DNA of 64,000 nt from Robertmurraya_A mangrovi. GTDB lineage: Bacteria > Bacillota > Bacilli > Bacillales > Cytobacillaceae. Every line of letters starts with the position of its first letter. The first letter of the stretch is position 1. The notes below the pieces were generated by a model. The model was not told the DNA's origin, did no database searches, and saw only the letters and a list, made by a program, of their open reading frames with translations. The translations under genes were made by a program, and so were the position numbers. The stretch lies in the NCBI RefSeq assembly GCF_034427655.1, contig NZ_JAXOFX010000009.1, positions 87,159-151,158 on the forward strand, in the 5' to 3' direction. Positions 16,820 through 25,373 of this stretch are shown here, piece after piece.

Positions 16820-17299
16820 ATGGAGGAAACAGTGGTTAAAGCGATTCAAGATTTTTATCCAGATGATTTTGCTTGGTGTTATGGATGTGGTCGTTTGAAT
16901 GAAGATGGTCATCATCTTCGTACAGGTTGGCAAGGGGAAAATACAGTTACGATTTATACCCCAGAGAAAAAGTATATGGGTATACCAGGATTTATTTACG
17001 GAGGAATGATTGCTTCAATTATAGATTGTCACGGGACAGGTTCTGCCGCACTTGCTCTACATCGTAAGAATGGACATGAAATTGGAGACGGAACTGAACT
17101 GCCTAGGTTTGTAACAGCTTCACTTAACGTTGACTTTTTAAAGCCTACCCCACAAGATGTTCCACTGAAAGCAATTGGTACGATTGAAGAAATACATCCA
17201 AAGAGATGGAAAATACATACTGAGGTATATGCCAATGATACGCTATGTGCCCGTGGGGAAGTTGTTGCTGTTGTAATGCCAAGTACTTTCTTAAAATAA
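16820..17299 (+). CDS. PaaI-family hotdog thioesterase
   Basis: 159 residues. The hotdog core shows GYGCGRLNEDG-like CYGCGRLNEDGHHLRTGW, the helix motif PGFIYGGMIASIIDCHGTGS (the G-G-M-I-A-S-x-x-D hotdog helix with a catalytic acid), and FVTASLNVDFLKPTPQDVPL. Such proteins hydrolyse acyl- or aryl-CoA thioesters as dimers or tetramers. The true start is the ATG at 16820 with AGGGGGAG just upstream; the open frame begins 8 codons earlier. Convergent with the peroxiredoxin-like gene and sharing a terminator with it. Confidence 0.85.
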   Translation: MEETVVKAIQDFYPDDFAWCYGCGRLNEDGHHLRTGWQGENTVTIYTPEKKYMGIPGFIYGGMIASIIDCHGTGSAALALHRKNGHEIGDGTELPRFVTASLNVDFLKPTPQDVPLKAIGTIEEIHPKRWKIHTEVYANDTLCARGEVVAVVMPSTFLK

Positions 17300-17330
17300 A
17301 TCTATCGCATGATTTATTTTTCCCTTTATA

Positions 17331-17368
17331 AAGCAGTGAGATCCGGAAAACGGCCTCTCACTGCTTTT
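17331..17368 (+). terminator. Bidirectional terminator between thioesterase and SelL-like gene
   Basis: AAGCAGTGAGA and TCTCACTGCTT form an 11-bp stem; T-runs or A-runs flank it on both sides, so it can serve both convergent genes. It ends just before the other gene's stop codon. Confidence 0.85.
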
Positions 17369-17914
17369 TTAGAATTTATTTAATACGGAAAGTATCCTAT
17401 CTATTGATGCATGGTCTTCAGGAGCTGTATCTATATGATTCCAGAGGGTGTTTCCTTTTTCATCAAACACCCATGTTCCCCCTTGTATATATACATCATG
17501 GGTTTTCATTGCCTTTTGGACAAGCTTTTTCTGTTCTAGATGTTCTGGAAAGAAAGTTTTAGACCCTTGCATCAAAAATGCCTTTAAAGCCTTAGAAAGT
17601 AACTTCCATTTTTTCATTGTCCTATGCCCCATACTCCTATATAGCTCTCGTTTAACGTCGCCATAAACCGGAAATGGGAATGGGCCAAAAGCTTGTTCAA
17701 ACTGCTCTAAATAGGAACCAATAGAAGGAGTAATAACGATAACTTGAAATCCTGTAGATGTTAATTCGCTATATCTCTCACGCAACTGCGTAAGCATTTC
17801 ACGACAAACCGGTCAGCCAGGGTGCCTAAGGAAAACAACTAAACTCTTCTTCCCTCTAATAATGTCTCTAAAAGATTGTTCTTCATGAAACGGTCTTTGG
17901 AGAAATACATCCAT
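17369..17914 (-). CDS. SelL-related/AhpC-TSA-like redox protein, candidate selenoprotein (in-frame TGA at codon 34)
   Basis: Read from the ATG at 17914 (GAGGTG 5 nt upstream), the frame gives 33 codons ending VVFLRHPG, then TGA (17813-17815), then PVCREMLTQLRERYSEL and on to 17369: 181 codons counting the TGA. Relatives in the peroxiredoxin-like/SelL family read FLRH.GCPFCRE here, so the TGA stands exactly where the first redox cysteine belongs and gives a U-x-x-C motif. The region after it is intact: thioredoxin-fold strand FQVIVITPS, PFPVYGDVKRELYRSMG, and TWVFDEKGNTLWNH. A hairpin fitting a bacterial SECIS lies 25 nt after the TGA. A plain nonsense mutation or sequencing error cannot be excluded. 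If translation stops, only 33 residues are made. Confidence 0.75.
17777..17815 (-). promoter_or_regulatory. Putative bSECIS element (TGA plus downstream hairpin)
   Basis: On the minus strand, after TGA (17815-17813) come 18 nt, then CTTACGC, loop AGTT, then GCGTGAG (17777-17783): seven consecutive pairs with one G-U. The 4-nt loop has G in its second position and U after it. The loop begins 25 nt after TGA, within the 16-37 nt range described for bacterial SECIS elements. The hairpin also encodes protein, as bSECIS elements do. Confidence 0.65.
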
Positions 17915-17996
17915 ACTTTCACCTCATTAGTGGTTCTAATCTTGTTTCTGAGAATTATCCATCATTTCATTCATTTTCACAAGACTATTTAAATTT

Positions 17997-18026
17997 AAAA
18001 AAAGGACGAGATTTTCTCATCCTAAC
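17997..18026 (-). terminator. Terminator of the ferritin-cupin gene
   Basis: Minus strand AGGATGAG...CTCGTCCT with a short loop and one mismatch, then seven T's. Confidence 0.85.
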
Positions 18027-18041
18027 ATTTTACTTCTATTA

Positions 18042-18956
18042 TTAATGGTTATGTTCCTCTTCAGCAGCCATAGCAATTGCTTTCGTTTCGTGGACGGTTC
18101 CAAATGGATGTTGTGGTGGTGCATAAATGGAGTACAGCTTTAGTGGTTCTTTTCCTGTATTAATTAAATTGTGCCATTTCCCTGCAGGTATGATAATGGC
18201 GTAACCATCAGATACTTTTTGTTGGAAATTAAGTTGTTCTTTTCGATCACCCATTAAAACCATGCCCTGCCCTTGTTCTACACGTAAAAATTGATCAAGA
18301 TTCGGATGTATTTCTAAACCTATGTCCTCGCCAACATTAATACTCATTAATGTTAATTGCAAGTGGGTTCCTGTCCATATAGCTGTACGGAATGTATTAT
18401 TTTGCTTTGTTGCCTCCTCTATATTAACGACAAAGGGTTGTTTACCGAAATCGGTAGCACGACTTGACATGGACTCATTTAAATAACCAAACCTTGTGGC
18501 ACTTTCATGTTCATCCGTTAACGCTCTCAAAAATACATTTTGAAGCTGAGGCTGTTGATGCAGTAAATAGTTTTTATGATATTCGCCGTAGCTTTCAACT
18601 TCCTTATTATATGCTTTTTGTAATCCGTCTCTGTAACTTTGGAAAGGAGTTTTCTCGATTTGATACATCGGATGAGATCCAGTTAATTGAATATAGAGAT
18701 TCGTGAACTGCATCAAATGAGCTTGCTTCTTTTCTATTGAATGTAGAATTTCACTTTTATGCTCTTGATTTGGAGCAAAATGAGCTAACTCTCTATGAAG
18801 TTCCATTGCTGAAGCCTCTCTTTTTATAGCTCCAAGCAACGACTCAGCAGCTTGGTGGTAATCTTCTTGAGAATATCTCAACATACTTAAATCAGTTGTC
18901 GGAGTGATACCACTAGCGTAATAAGGATATGAATACATATTGGGCATAAAATACAT
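18042..18956 (-). CDS. Ferritin-like and cupin fusion protein
   Basis: 304 residues. The N-terminal half (about 25-165) is a ferritin/rubrerythrin-like helical bundle with E and H residues spaced as in that fold (AIKREASAMELHRELAH, ALTDEHESATRFGYL). The C-terminal half (about 170-300) is a cupin: GEDIGLEIHPNLDQFLRVEQG, and IIPAGKWHNLINTG, giving an H-x-n-E...H metal set. It ends in a histidine-containing acidic tail (EEEHNH). Start ATG after GGAGGG. The MYFMPNMYSYPYY opening resembles that of the ferritin-like protein at 28388. The role is unknown; iron storage or a spore-associated function is possible. Confidence 0.8.
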   Translation of the reverse strand: MYFMPNMYSYPYYASGITPTTDLSMLRYSQEDYHQAAESLLGAIKREASAMELHRELAHFAPNQEHKSEILHSIEKKQAHLMQFTNLYIQLTGSHPMYQIEKTPFQSYRDGLQKAYNKEVESYGEYHKNYLLHQQPQLQNVFLRALTDEHESATRFGYLNESMSSRATDFGKQPFVVNIEEATKQNNTFRTAIWTGTHLQLTLMSINVGEDIGLEIHPNLDQFLRVEQGQGMVLMGDRKEQLNFQQKVSDGYAIIIPAGKWHNLINTGKEPLKLYSIYAPPQHPFGTVHETKAIAMAAEEEHNH

Positions 18957-19178
18957 CTTTTTCCCTCCACAGATTTTTAATAAGAGCCTATCTTAAAACT
19001 TTCCACTTATAAAAATTGGAAAAAGGCCTTACGAAAATATCATATGCCTATGGGAAAAGAATGTACTTCAATTTATATGAATGGGCCTTCATCCAAGTCA
19101 CCCAAAGATGTCACTTCATTATAATGAATTCAACGGTATGTTTGTCTCTACTATTCGATAAAAAACACACCACTTCTA

Positions 19179-20258
19179 TTAAAGTAATGTCCTACTTCTA
19201 ATTTTATTTACTTCTTCCATTATATTGTGCATCAACGCTTCCACTGTTTGGACCTTCGCTAATCTTGGACTTTGCCCGGACCAGAGTGACATGTATGCTG
19301 GATTGCTTTGTGCTGTTGAAGCTGACCTCATTTTTTGTGTCAGTGTGTTTTGTACAGGAAATACTGGAAGATTTGATTCATGTTTTTGCATATCCGAAAT
19401 AAATTGATTTTTTATCCCCCTTGCCGATTTACCTGAAAAGGCACGAGTTAACACGATCTCATCTTCACTAGCATGAAAAATTGCTTCTTTATGAACAGCA
19501 TTAGCACCACTTTCAACACAGGTTAAAAACGCGGTACCCATTTGAACTCCTTTTGCCCCTAGACAAAGAGAAGCCATTACACCTCTCCCATCCATAATTC
19601 CCCCAGCTGCTATAACAGGAATGCTTACACTATCTACAACTTGTGGAATGAGCGACATTAGACCAATTAAACTTTCTTGAACACCACCCAAATAATTTCC
19701 TCGATGTCCCCCGGCCTCACTCCCTTGAACGATAACGATGTCCATTCCTCTATCTTCATTATCCAAAGCTTCTCGAACAGTCGTAGCAGTCCCCATTAGG
19801 ATAATGTTCTGATGTTTTAGCTTAAGAATCACATCCTCTTTAGGAACACCAAAGGTAAAAGAGCAGATTGGCACCTGTTCTTCTATGACAACTTGAATTT
19901 GTTCGCTGAACGTTTCGAAAAGTTGGGTTTCAGTAGGAAAATCAAATGACAGTTGAATTTGAAAATCATCATGAATAGGCTGCATTTTTTGGCTAGCATA
20001 CTGAACCTCTTCTTCGGTAAAATCGAATTCGCTTGGAACAAATAGATTGACTCCAAACGGATTGGAGGTTAGCAGCTTAATTTCTCTAATTTGTTCTCTT
20101 AATTTGCTAGGGGTCATGTAACCCGCTCCAATCATACCTAGCCCGCCCGCTTTTGAAACCTCGGCTACTAGTTGTGAAGTGGTTACTCCACCTGCCATTG
20201 GGGCTTGAATAATGGGATATTTGATATGTAACTTCTCTATAAGTTCATTTTTTAACAT
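19179..20258 (-). CDS. Nitronate monooxygenase (2-nitropropane dioxygenase family)
   Basis: 359-residue FMN-dependent TIM barrel. Landmarks are IKYPIIQAPMAGGVTT-type opening (YPIIQAPMAGGVTTSQ), KAGGLGMIGAGYM, GSEAGGHRG (FMN phosphate/active-site His region) and AAGGIMDGRGVMASLCLGA with VQMGTAFL. The family oxidises alkyl nitronates such as propionate-3-nitronate, detoxifying them. ATG at 20258 is preferred, with AAGGA about 10 nt upstream; a GTG three codons earlier lies next to that site. The short TPR-like gene follows upstream with a 60-nt gap on the same strand. Confidence 0.9.
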   Translation of the reverse strand: MLKNELIEKLHIKYPIIQAPMAGGVTTSQLVAEVSKAGGLGMIGAGYMTPSKLREQIREIKLLTSNPFGVNLFVPSEFDFTEEEVQYASQKMQPIHDDFQIQLSFDFPTETQLFETFSEQIQVVIEEQVPICSFTFGVPKEDVILKLKHQNIILMGTATTVREALDNEDRGMDIVIVQGSEAGGHRGNYLGGVQESLIGLMSLIPQVVDSVSIPVIAAGGIMDGRGVMASLCLGAKGVQMGTAFLTCVESGANAVHKEAIFHASEDEIVLTRAFSGKSARGIKNQFISDMQKHESNLPVFPVQNTLTQKMRSASTAQSNPAYMSLWSGQSPRLAKVQTVEALMHNIMEEVNKIRSRTLL

Positions 20259-20318
20259 GTAAGACACTTCCTTGTTCGCTTCCTATAAACGATATTTTTT
20301 ATCCCAGCTTCATTTATC

Positions 20319-20912
20319 TTACAGTTTACCAGCAGCCGCCCTTGCCTCGTAAGCTCTTGATACACCAGGTTTATTGTTAAGAGGGACTAGAATCTCAAGT
20401 GCTTTATTACAAAAATCAACAATTTCAGCACTAGAGACATTAATTAACTTTTTATTCCCTAAGTCGGCAAGGATAATCCAATACCATCCTACCCCTTGCT
20501 TATGGTCATCCGTCTCTCCTTTTTCAAAAGCGCTCTTAGCTTCCTCTAATATTGATAGTCCCTCTTCCATTTGTCGATTAGATAAAAGATGGATTGCCGA
20601 AGAAAATAAACTTTGAGCATGGGCAATTGAATTTTCTGAGAGTTTTGCATAATCCAGTTCTTTCAGATGAACTTTATTTGCTTCTTCCATATGTCCTAGT
20701 TGCCTAAGCATTCCTGCTTGTCTTAAGTATACTTGTGCTAATACCCTAGAAATATCTTTAACATCATCTGTATTACTTTCAATCAGCGAAAGAAGTTCAT
20801 TTTCTATTTCTCTGTAACTATTTAAGGCTAGTTCAAAATTATTTTTTTGCTCAAGTGTAATAAGCGTTTCCTCTAGTTGTTTTTCTAAAATACTAATAGT
20901 CTTCTGCATCAT
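20319..20912 (-). CDS. TPR-like helical hypothetical protein
   Basis: 197 residues, almost wholly alpha-helical, with TPR-like pairs of helices (RVLAQVYLRQAGMLRQLGHM, HAQSLFSSAIHLLSNRQMEE, GWYWIILADLGNKKLI, AYEARAAAGKL). No signal peptide, membrane helix or catalytic motif. AGGAGG lies before two adjacent ATGs; the second (20909) has the better spacing. I do not recognise a specific family; tetratricopeptide scaffolding is an inference. Confidence 0.7.
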   Translation of the reverse strand: MMQKTISILEKQLEETLITLEQKNNFELALNSYREIENELLSLIESNTDDVKDISRVLAQVYLRQAGMLRQLGHMEEANKVHLKELDYAKLSENSIAHAQSLFSSAIHLLSNRQMEEGLSILEEAKSAFEKGETDDHKQGVGWYWIILADLGNKKLINVSSAEIVDFCNKALEILVPLNNKPGVSRAYEARAAAGKL

Positions 20913-20972
20913 AAACCTCCTAAAGGATGAAAAATATAATTTAAGAGACGACCATAAACTTTCAAATATTCC

Positions 20973-21500
20973 TTATTTCCTTCTTAAAACTCCTAAATAC
21001 TCTACCCACGGACCAACATCTGTTCTATACCTCTCCGCCATCACCCTTACAATTTGAGCCATATGAGTCAAATCATGAACGGCCCATGTGGAGATTAATT
21101 CCCTCACCTTTACTACCCCGAAAGCTGGGTGTTGCCCTTTTAATTCAAGATAATCTTCTGTTTCTAGTAGAGATTTTAATTTAGCAACATTTTGAATTCG
21201 AATCATTTTAAACTCGAGTAACTTCTGATCCATTGAACTTTCAGATTTCTCATTTAGATGAGAGTTTCGATCAAATACGGGAAAGGGTCTCTTTTCACCC
21301 TCCTGTAAAATTAACTCTAACCTCGGGATCCAATTATGCTTTTCGCCCTCAATCAGGTGATCAATGACTTCCGTTACATTCCAAGTTCCTTCACCCTCAT
21401 TCGTAGTCAACCACCCTTTAGATAAGCCAGTTATAAAAAGCTCCAATGTCTGAGGTGTACGTTCTAGAATTTCAATAGCTTCTTCCAAACGAAAATTCAT
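20973..21500 (-). CDS. DinB family protein
   Basis: 175 residues of the DinB/YfiT four-helix fold. The three metal-binding histidines are visible: VTEVIDHLIEGE, and WAVHDLTHMAQIVRVM. DinB-like proteins include damage-induced proteins and mycothiol- or bacillithiol-dependent transferases; this one has no further specificity marker that I can see. ATG at 21500 has AAAGGGG upstream; the longer open frame adds 12 residues without a better site. The repeat array lies directly upstream. Confidence 0.85.
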   Translation of the reverse strand: MNFRLEEAIEILERTPQTLELFITGLSKGWLTTNEGEGTWNVTEVIDHLIEGEKHNWIPRLELILQEGEKRPFPVFDRNSHLNEKSESSMDQKLLEFKMIRIQNVAKLKSLLETEDYLELKGQHPAFGVVKVRELISTWAVHDLTHMAQIVRVMAERYRTDVGPWVEYLGVLRRK

Positions 21501-21596
21501 TTTTATACCCCTTTCCGCCCTCTTATTCTCTCGCATATCTATATATATCTTTGACTACGGAAATATACTACAACAATATATTTCGACTAGAAAAAT

Positions 21597-21850
21597 CGCA
21601 TTGATTAGGGATAAATATCATCGATTTCAGCAAATACTATCGATTCTGGAGTATTTATCATCGTTTTCCGGTAAAGATATCATCGATTCTGGAGTACCTA
21701 TCATCAATTTCCGGTAATATCTATTGATTCTGGAGTACCTATCATCGATTTCCGGTAAAATATCATCGATTCTGGAGTATTTATCATCGTTTTCCGGTAA
21801 GATATCATCGATTTTTAGTAAGATATCATCGAAAATTCAGATATATCGTT
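21597..21850 (+). repeat. Degenerate tandem array of about 21-bp units
   Basis: Around eleven units of 20-22 bp, most starting ATCATCGAT. Two variants alternate: ATCATCGATTCTGGAGTA plus TTT or CCT, and ATCATCGTTTTCCGGTAA plus 3-4 nt, giving a higher-order period near 43 bp. The array runs from just upstream of the DinB gene into the last codons of the M2/M3-type peptidase gene. There are no unique spacers, so it is not a CRISPR. Confidence 0.85.
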
Positions 21851-23441
21851 TTTTCGACAAATCCCCCTTACACTTTAAAAACTGCTTAACAAAGTATGCA
21901 GGATTTAAGTTTTCTCCTGTTGCCTGTTTAATTTTCTCGTTCCAATCATAGACAGCCCCATATTGAAAATAGTTTTCTATCAAATATTGTCCGACTTCTG
22001 GTTTAAATAAATCTACAGAAATATGATTCTCTATATAACCTTGAAGCTGAGAGGCTGCCAATTCACCTAATAAATAATTTTGATAAGAAACTGGAGCTAA
22101 TGAAAAGTGCATTTTTGACGCCCAATCCGGATATGTACAATCTTCTGGTGGATTTAACAATTGTATTTCCTTCACAGTAGTCCACCAAAGCTGGTTTAAA
22201 TCCTGGTCAGGGTTTTCATATAATGCTTTCTCAAAGTACGAAAAGGTAAGGAACCATCTTGCCGATACAATCATGTCCCGTCGTAGTGCTTTTTCCATTG
22301 AAAAGATGACCTTTTCATCATCTACTTCCATGAATTTCTTCAACCACGCTGATGACTTCGTTAATCTACCGAAAAATAGTGCACTTGCTTCCGTAGTCAA
22401 CGTATGCGATTGAAAGCGTAAAATAAACGGAAGAGTTCTATTAATATACTTGGAATAAACAGCATGTCCTAATTCATGTAAAAGAGCTGTTCCCCAAAAC
22501 TGATTGTTTTCTAAGTTAATAAGAATCCTAATGTCTCCCGATCGATCAAGGTCCGAGCAAAAACCAAATGGATTTTTATCCTTACGTGCATATAAATCGC
22601 TTTGATTTAATATATCATCCACATTTAATCCCATTGAATCAAATGTAGCTCTAGAAACTTTCTCCAAATCTTTATCCTTATAAAAACAGTCAACGTCGAT
22701 ACCTTTTAAAGGAGGTGCCTCCTGAAAAAATGGATCCGTATAATGCCATGGTCGAATATCCTCTATTTTTATGTTCAATTTTTCTGTTATTTCCGTATCA
22801 ATTTCATTTTTTATTTTGCGGAATTCGAAGTCTGAAATTTTCTTTAAATCATTAAATACCTTAAATACAACATCAATATCTAAATCTTGTGTGATAAAAT
22901 TCATTTCATAATAATTCGAAAATCCAAGTGAACGTGCATCTTGATTTCTTTTACGAACTAACTTTAGAATTCGTTCTTCCAATTTCTTTACTATCTGTTT
23001 ACTAGCTAACCAAGCTTGCTTTCTTTCTGACTCACTTTTACTTTCTTTTAAAACTTTTAAAATATCATTATTGGTTATTTCCATTCCATCTACAGTCGGT
23101 CTATATGTATTGAAAGCTACTGACAATTCTTTTTCCAGCTCTAATGTTTCATCTAAACTGCTTTGGTCCCGTTGGTTTTTTATCATTTTATTATAAAGGT
23201 CATCTAGCTGGCGGCGTTGCACAACTGAGATGGTATCCTCACTTCTAAATGATTTAACCATTTGAAATCGTTCTTTATTAGCGAAATAACTATAATATTC
23301 TTTTAATGAATGTTTATTTTTCTCAGCCCACTCTTCTTTGCCAGTTGTGGCGGACATCCAATGGTTAAAGGCAACCCTTTTATATAAAGTCTCTAACTGC
23401 TCATTTTGCTTTTCTAAAAAAGCCTCTAAATGACTACTCAA
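21837..23441 (-). CDS. M2/M3-type zinc metallopeptidase
   Basis: 534 residues, all helical in character. The zinc motif is HELGHAVYSKY (about residue 350) and the third ligand Glu follows in TTEASALFFGR, the gluzincin arrangement shared by M2 (angiotensin-converting-enzyme-like) and M3 oligopeptidases. Later come MHFSLAPVSYQNYLLGELAA and YQNYLLG-type substrate-site residues typical of these families. No signal peptide, so a cytoplasmic oligopeptidase is likely. Start TTG at 23441 with AAGGAGAG upstream. The C-terminal residues CKGDLSKKRYI are encoded within the edge of the repeat array. Confidence 0.85.
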   Translation of the reverse strand: MSSHLEAFLEKQNEQLETLYKRVAFNHWMSATTGKEEWAEKNKHSLKEYYSYFANKERFQMVKSFRSEDTISVVQRRQLDDLYNKMIKNQRDQSSLDETLELEKELSVAFNTYRPTVDGMEITNNDILKVLKESKSESERKQAWLASKQIVKKLEERILKLVRKRNQDARSLGFSNYYEMNFITQDLDIDVVFKVFNDLKKISDFEFRKIKNEIDTEITEKLNIKIEDIRPWHYTDPFFQEAPPLKGIDVDCFYKDKDLEKVSRATFDSMGLNVDDILNQSDLYARKDKNPFGFCSDLDRSGDIRILINLENNQFWGTALLHELGHAVYSKYINRTLPFILRFQSHTLTTEASALFFGRLTKSSAWLKKFMEVDDEKVIFSMEKALRRDMIVSARWFLTFSYFEKALYENPDQDLNQLWWTTVKEIQLLNPPEDCTYPDWASKMHFSLAPVSYQNYLLGELAASQLQGYIENHISVDLFKPEVGQYLIENYFQYGAVYDWNEKIKQATGENLNPAYFVKQFLKCKGDLSKKRYI

Positions 23442-23631
23442 GTTAAAATCTCTCCTTAAGGATCTGATTGATTTAACACTACCAACATAGTAATAATATG
23501 TTAAAATATAAGAAAATACAGTTATTTCTTGACAATTTTATCATATCATAAAATAAAAAATCAGTTTACACGTTTAAAAGGGATGAATGAGGGTATAGAA
23601 ACTTAGAATCTGTTCAATTGGAGGAAATCAG

Positions 23632-24456
23632 GTGGAATATATATATCAAGAGAATGTTAGTCTAATTGAATTTATCAATGCGAACAACCAAAAATTTGAA
23701 AATAGATTGCTTTCAGAGGCAGTGAATGTTAGAGATAAAATAGATGAGATTCTAGAAATCGGTAATATTGACCTTGTGAATAATGCTCATAAACTAGTGA
23801 TTGATATTATTAATGGGGAAGAGCAGGCCCTAAAGCTTTTTGCTAGACAAGAAGGGATTGCCTGGGCGACTCATTCCATCGTCCTAACCTTCAAATTAGA
23901 ATGGGTACAAGCGATTAGAAGGACATTATGGATTTTTATTGAAAGTTATAGCTCTTTCTCTAAGAATCAAACTTTCAAAGATTTCTTTGACTTAGAGAAA
24001 CAAATTAATAATCGAGTCGATCAATTTTTAAATACTTTCTTTATCAGCTACTCTACATATAAGGATTCCTTAATTAAAGCACATAGGGAATTGGTCGAGA
24101 AATTATCTGTTCCGATTATCCCTATCAACCCGGCAGTATGTATTTTGCCGTTGATTGGAAGTGTTGATTCATTCCGAACCAGTGTACTTGAGGAAAAAGT
24201 ACTTACGGAAATCGGACGTACTCGTATGCAGATACTCATTATGGACTTATCGGGAATTGCCGACATGGAAGGCGATGTGATCGACCACTTAATGAAAATT
24301 ATTGATGGGTCTTCGATGATGGGATGCAAAACGGTGATCACGGGGTTAAGACCAGAAGTAGTTCGTAAAATTATTCATATGGGAGTCACCTTTGATAAAA
24401 ACACCAAAACACTAGGTACCCTACAGCAAGCGTTAAAAGAGTATTTAAAAGTATAA
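23632..24456 (+). CDS. RsbR paralogue (STAS domain stressosome protein)
   Basis: 274 residues. The N-terminal helical part resembles RsbR non-heme globin domains; the C-terminal STAS domain reads VCILPLIGSVDSFRTS, ILIMDLSGIADMEGDVIDHL, then CKTVITGLRPEVVRKI. RsbR proteins build the stressosome with RsbS and release RsbT to activate sigma-B. Where RsbRA has the phosphorylated Thr of VPIVDTMV, this protein has MEGDV, so that site seems lost, while the second Thr (VITGLRPE) remains. Start GTG behind GGAGG. No rsbS or rsbT nearby. Confidence 0.85.
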   Translation: MEYIYQENVSLIEFINANNQKFENRLLSEAVNVRDKIDEILEIGNIDLVNNAHKLVIDIINGEEQALKLFARQEGIAWATHSIVLTFKLEWVQAIRRTLWIFIESYSSFSKNQTFKDFFDLEKQINNRVDQFLNTFFISYSTYKDSLIKAHRELVEKLSVPIIPINPAVCILPLIGSVDSFRTSVLEEKVLTEIGRTRMQILIMDLSGIADMEGDVIDHLMKIIDGSSMMGCKTVITGLRPEVVRKIIHMGVTFDKNTKTLGTLQQALKEYLKV

Positions 24457-24467
24457 ATATCTGAATG

Positions 24468-24510
24468 AAAAATCACAAGTTACTTCATATAAACTTGTGA
24501 TTTTTCTTTT
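24468..24510 (+). terminator. Terminator after the RsbR paralogue
   Basis: AAAAATCACAAGT and ACTTGTGATTTTT form a 13-bp stem with a T-rich 3' side. Confidence 0.9.
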
Positions 24511-24681
24511 GCCCCCTACTAAGTCACACCTCATATTCGCCTACGATTGTGTTGTGTCAAATTATGCACATTCCGTTCTGGATAAAACAATAACATGTGG
24601 AAAGTACTATAAAAGAGAATAAAACGTGATTCACAATGCTCATTTAACTGAGAAAAAGTATCCCTGAAATGTGGTGTAGTT

Positions 24682-25275
24682 ATGGATCTGCTTTTGGATA
24701 TTTTTCATCATCATCTTTTAAACACCATTACCTATGACCAAGTGCTAAAAGTGGAGAAAGAATATTATGATACTCTTAAAACTTTTTGGAGAGAAAGTAA
24801 TTTTCTCACGCCTAAATGGTGGTTGCTCGTTACCTTAAGTGTTCTGTCACCTATAGTATGGATAAAGTTTGTTGATAAAAGTAGGATCACCGAAATTACT
24901 TCATTTGGTATGTTCTACGGAATTGCAGCAATCATCCTTGATTCGATTGGCAGCAATGCCTTAGTTTGGACTTACCCCATACGTTTGACACCTTACTTGT
25001 ATCCACAACTATACCCATACGACGTTGGCATTGTTATTATTCCATTTATGTTTGTTTATCAAAGATGGGGGAATGATTTTAAGGAGTTCCTTATTGCAAC
25101 TGGGCTACTGTCTGCCTTCCTCGCCTTTATGGCTGAAACCTTTATGGAAGCCTTAATGATTTACAAAGAATTTACTTGGAAAAACATCTATTCCTTCCCT
25201 ATTTATTGGCTGTTAGGACTCATTTGTTGGGGAATTAGTAAGCAATTTAAAAAGTTAGAGCAAAAAAAGCGCTAG
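24682..25275 (+). CDS. CBO0543 family membrane protein
   Basis: 197 residues with five or six transmembrane helices. The pattern FYGIAAIILDSIGSNALVWTYP, PYDVGIVIIPFMFVYQRW, AFLAFMAETFMEAL and FSFPIYWLLG-type end (IYSFPIYWLLGLICWGIS) matches the CBO0543 family of small Firmicute membrane proteins of unknown role. Related copies occur at 27721 (intact) and 45800 (decayed). Start ATG with only a weak upstream site. Confidence 0.75.
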   Translation: MDLLLDIFHHHLLNTITYDQVLKVEKEYYDTLKTFWRESNFLTPKWWLLVTLSVLSPIVWIKFVDKSRITEITSFGMFYGIAAIILDSIGSNALVWTYPIRLTPYLYPQLYPYDVGIVIIPFMFVYQRWGNDFKEFLIATGLLSAFLAFMAETFMEALMIYKEFTWKNIYSFPIYWLLGLICWGISKQFKKLEQKKR

Positions 25276-25373
25276 GACACCAATGTTGGCACTCTTTCTG
25301 CCCAAGCACATCCCACTTTATTACATATAATGCCCTTGTAAAAATAGAGAGATGAATCAGGAGGAATGCATGA

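Noticed and set aside
18961..19178. Possible IS remnant between the ferritin-cupin gene and the nitronate monooxygenase gene
   Set aside because: Contains short repeated-looking words (AAGGCCTT, GGGCCTTC) but no inverted ends, coding remnant or duplication that I could support.
21597..21850. CRISPR array
   Set aside because: Repeats are degenerate, directly abutting and without unique spacers; no cas genes are present.
21724..21951. Open frame with repeated ISSILEYLSS-type residues
   Set aside because: It is a translation of the 21-bp repeat array plus antisense to the peptidase gene; no ribosome binding site and no independent coding signal.
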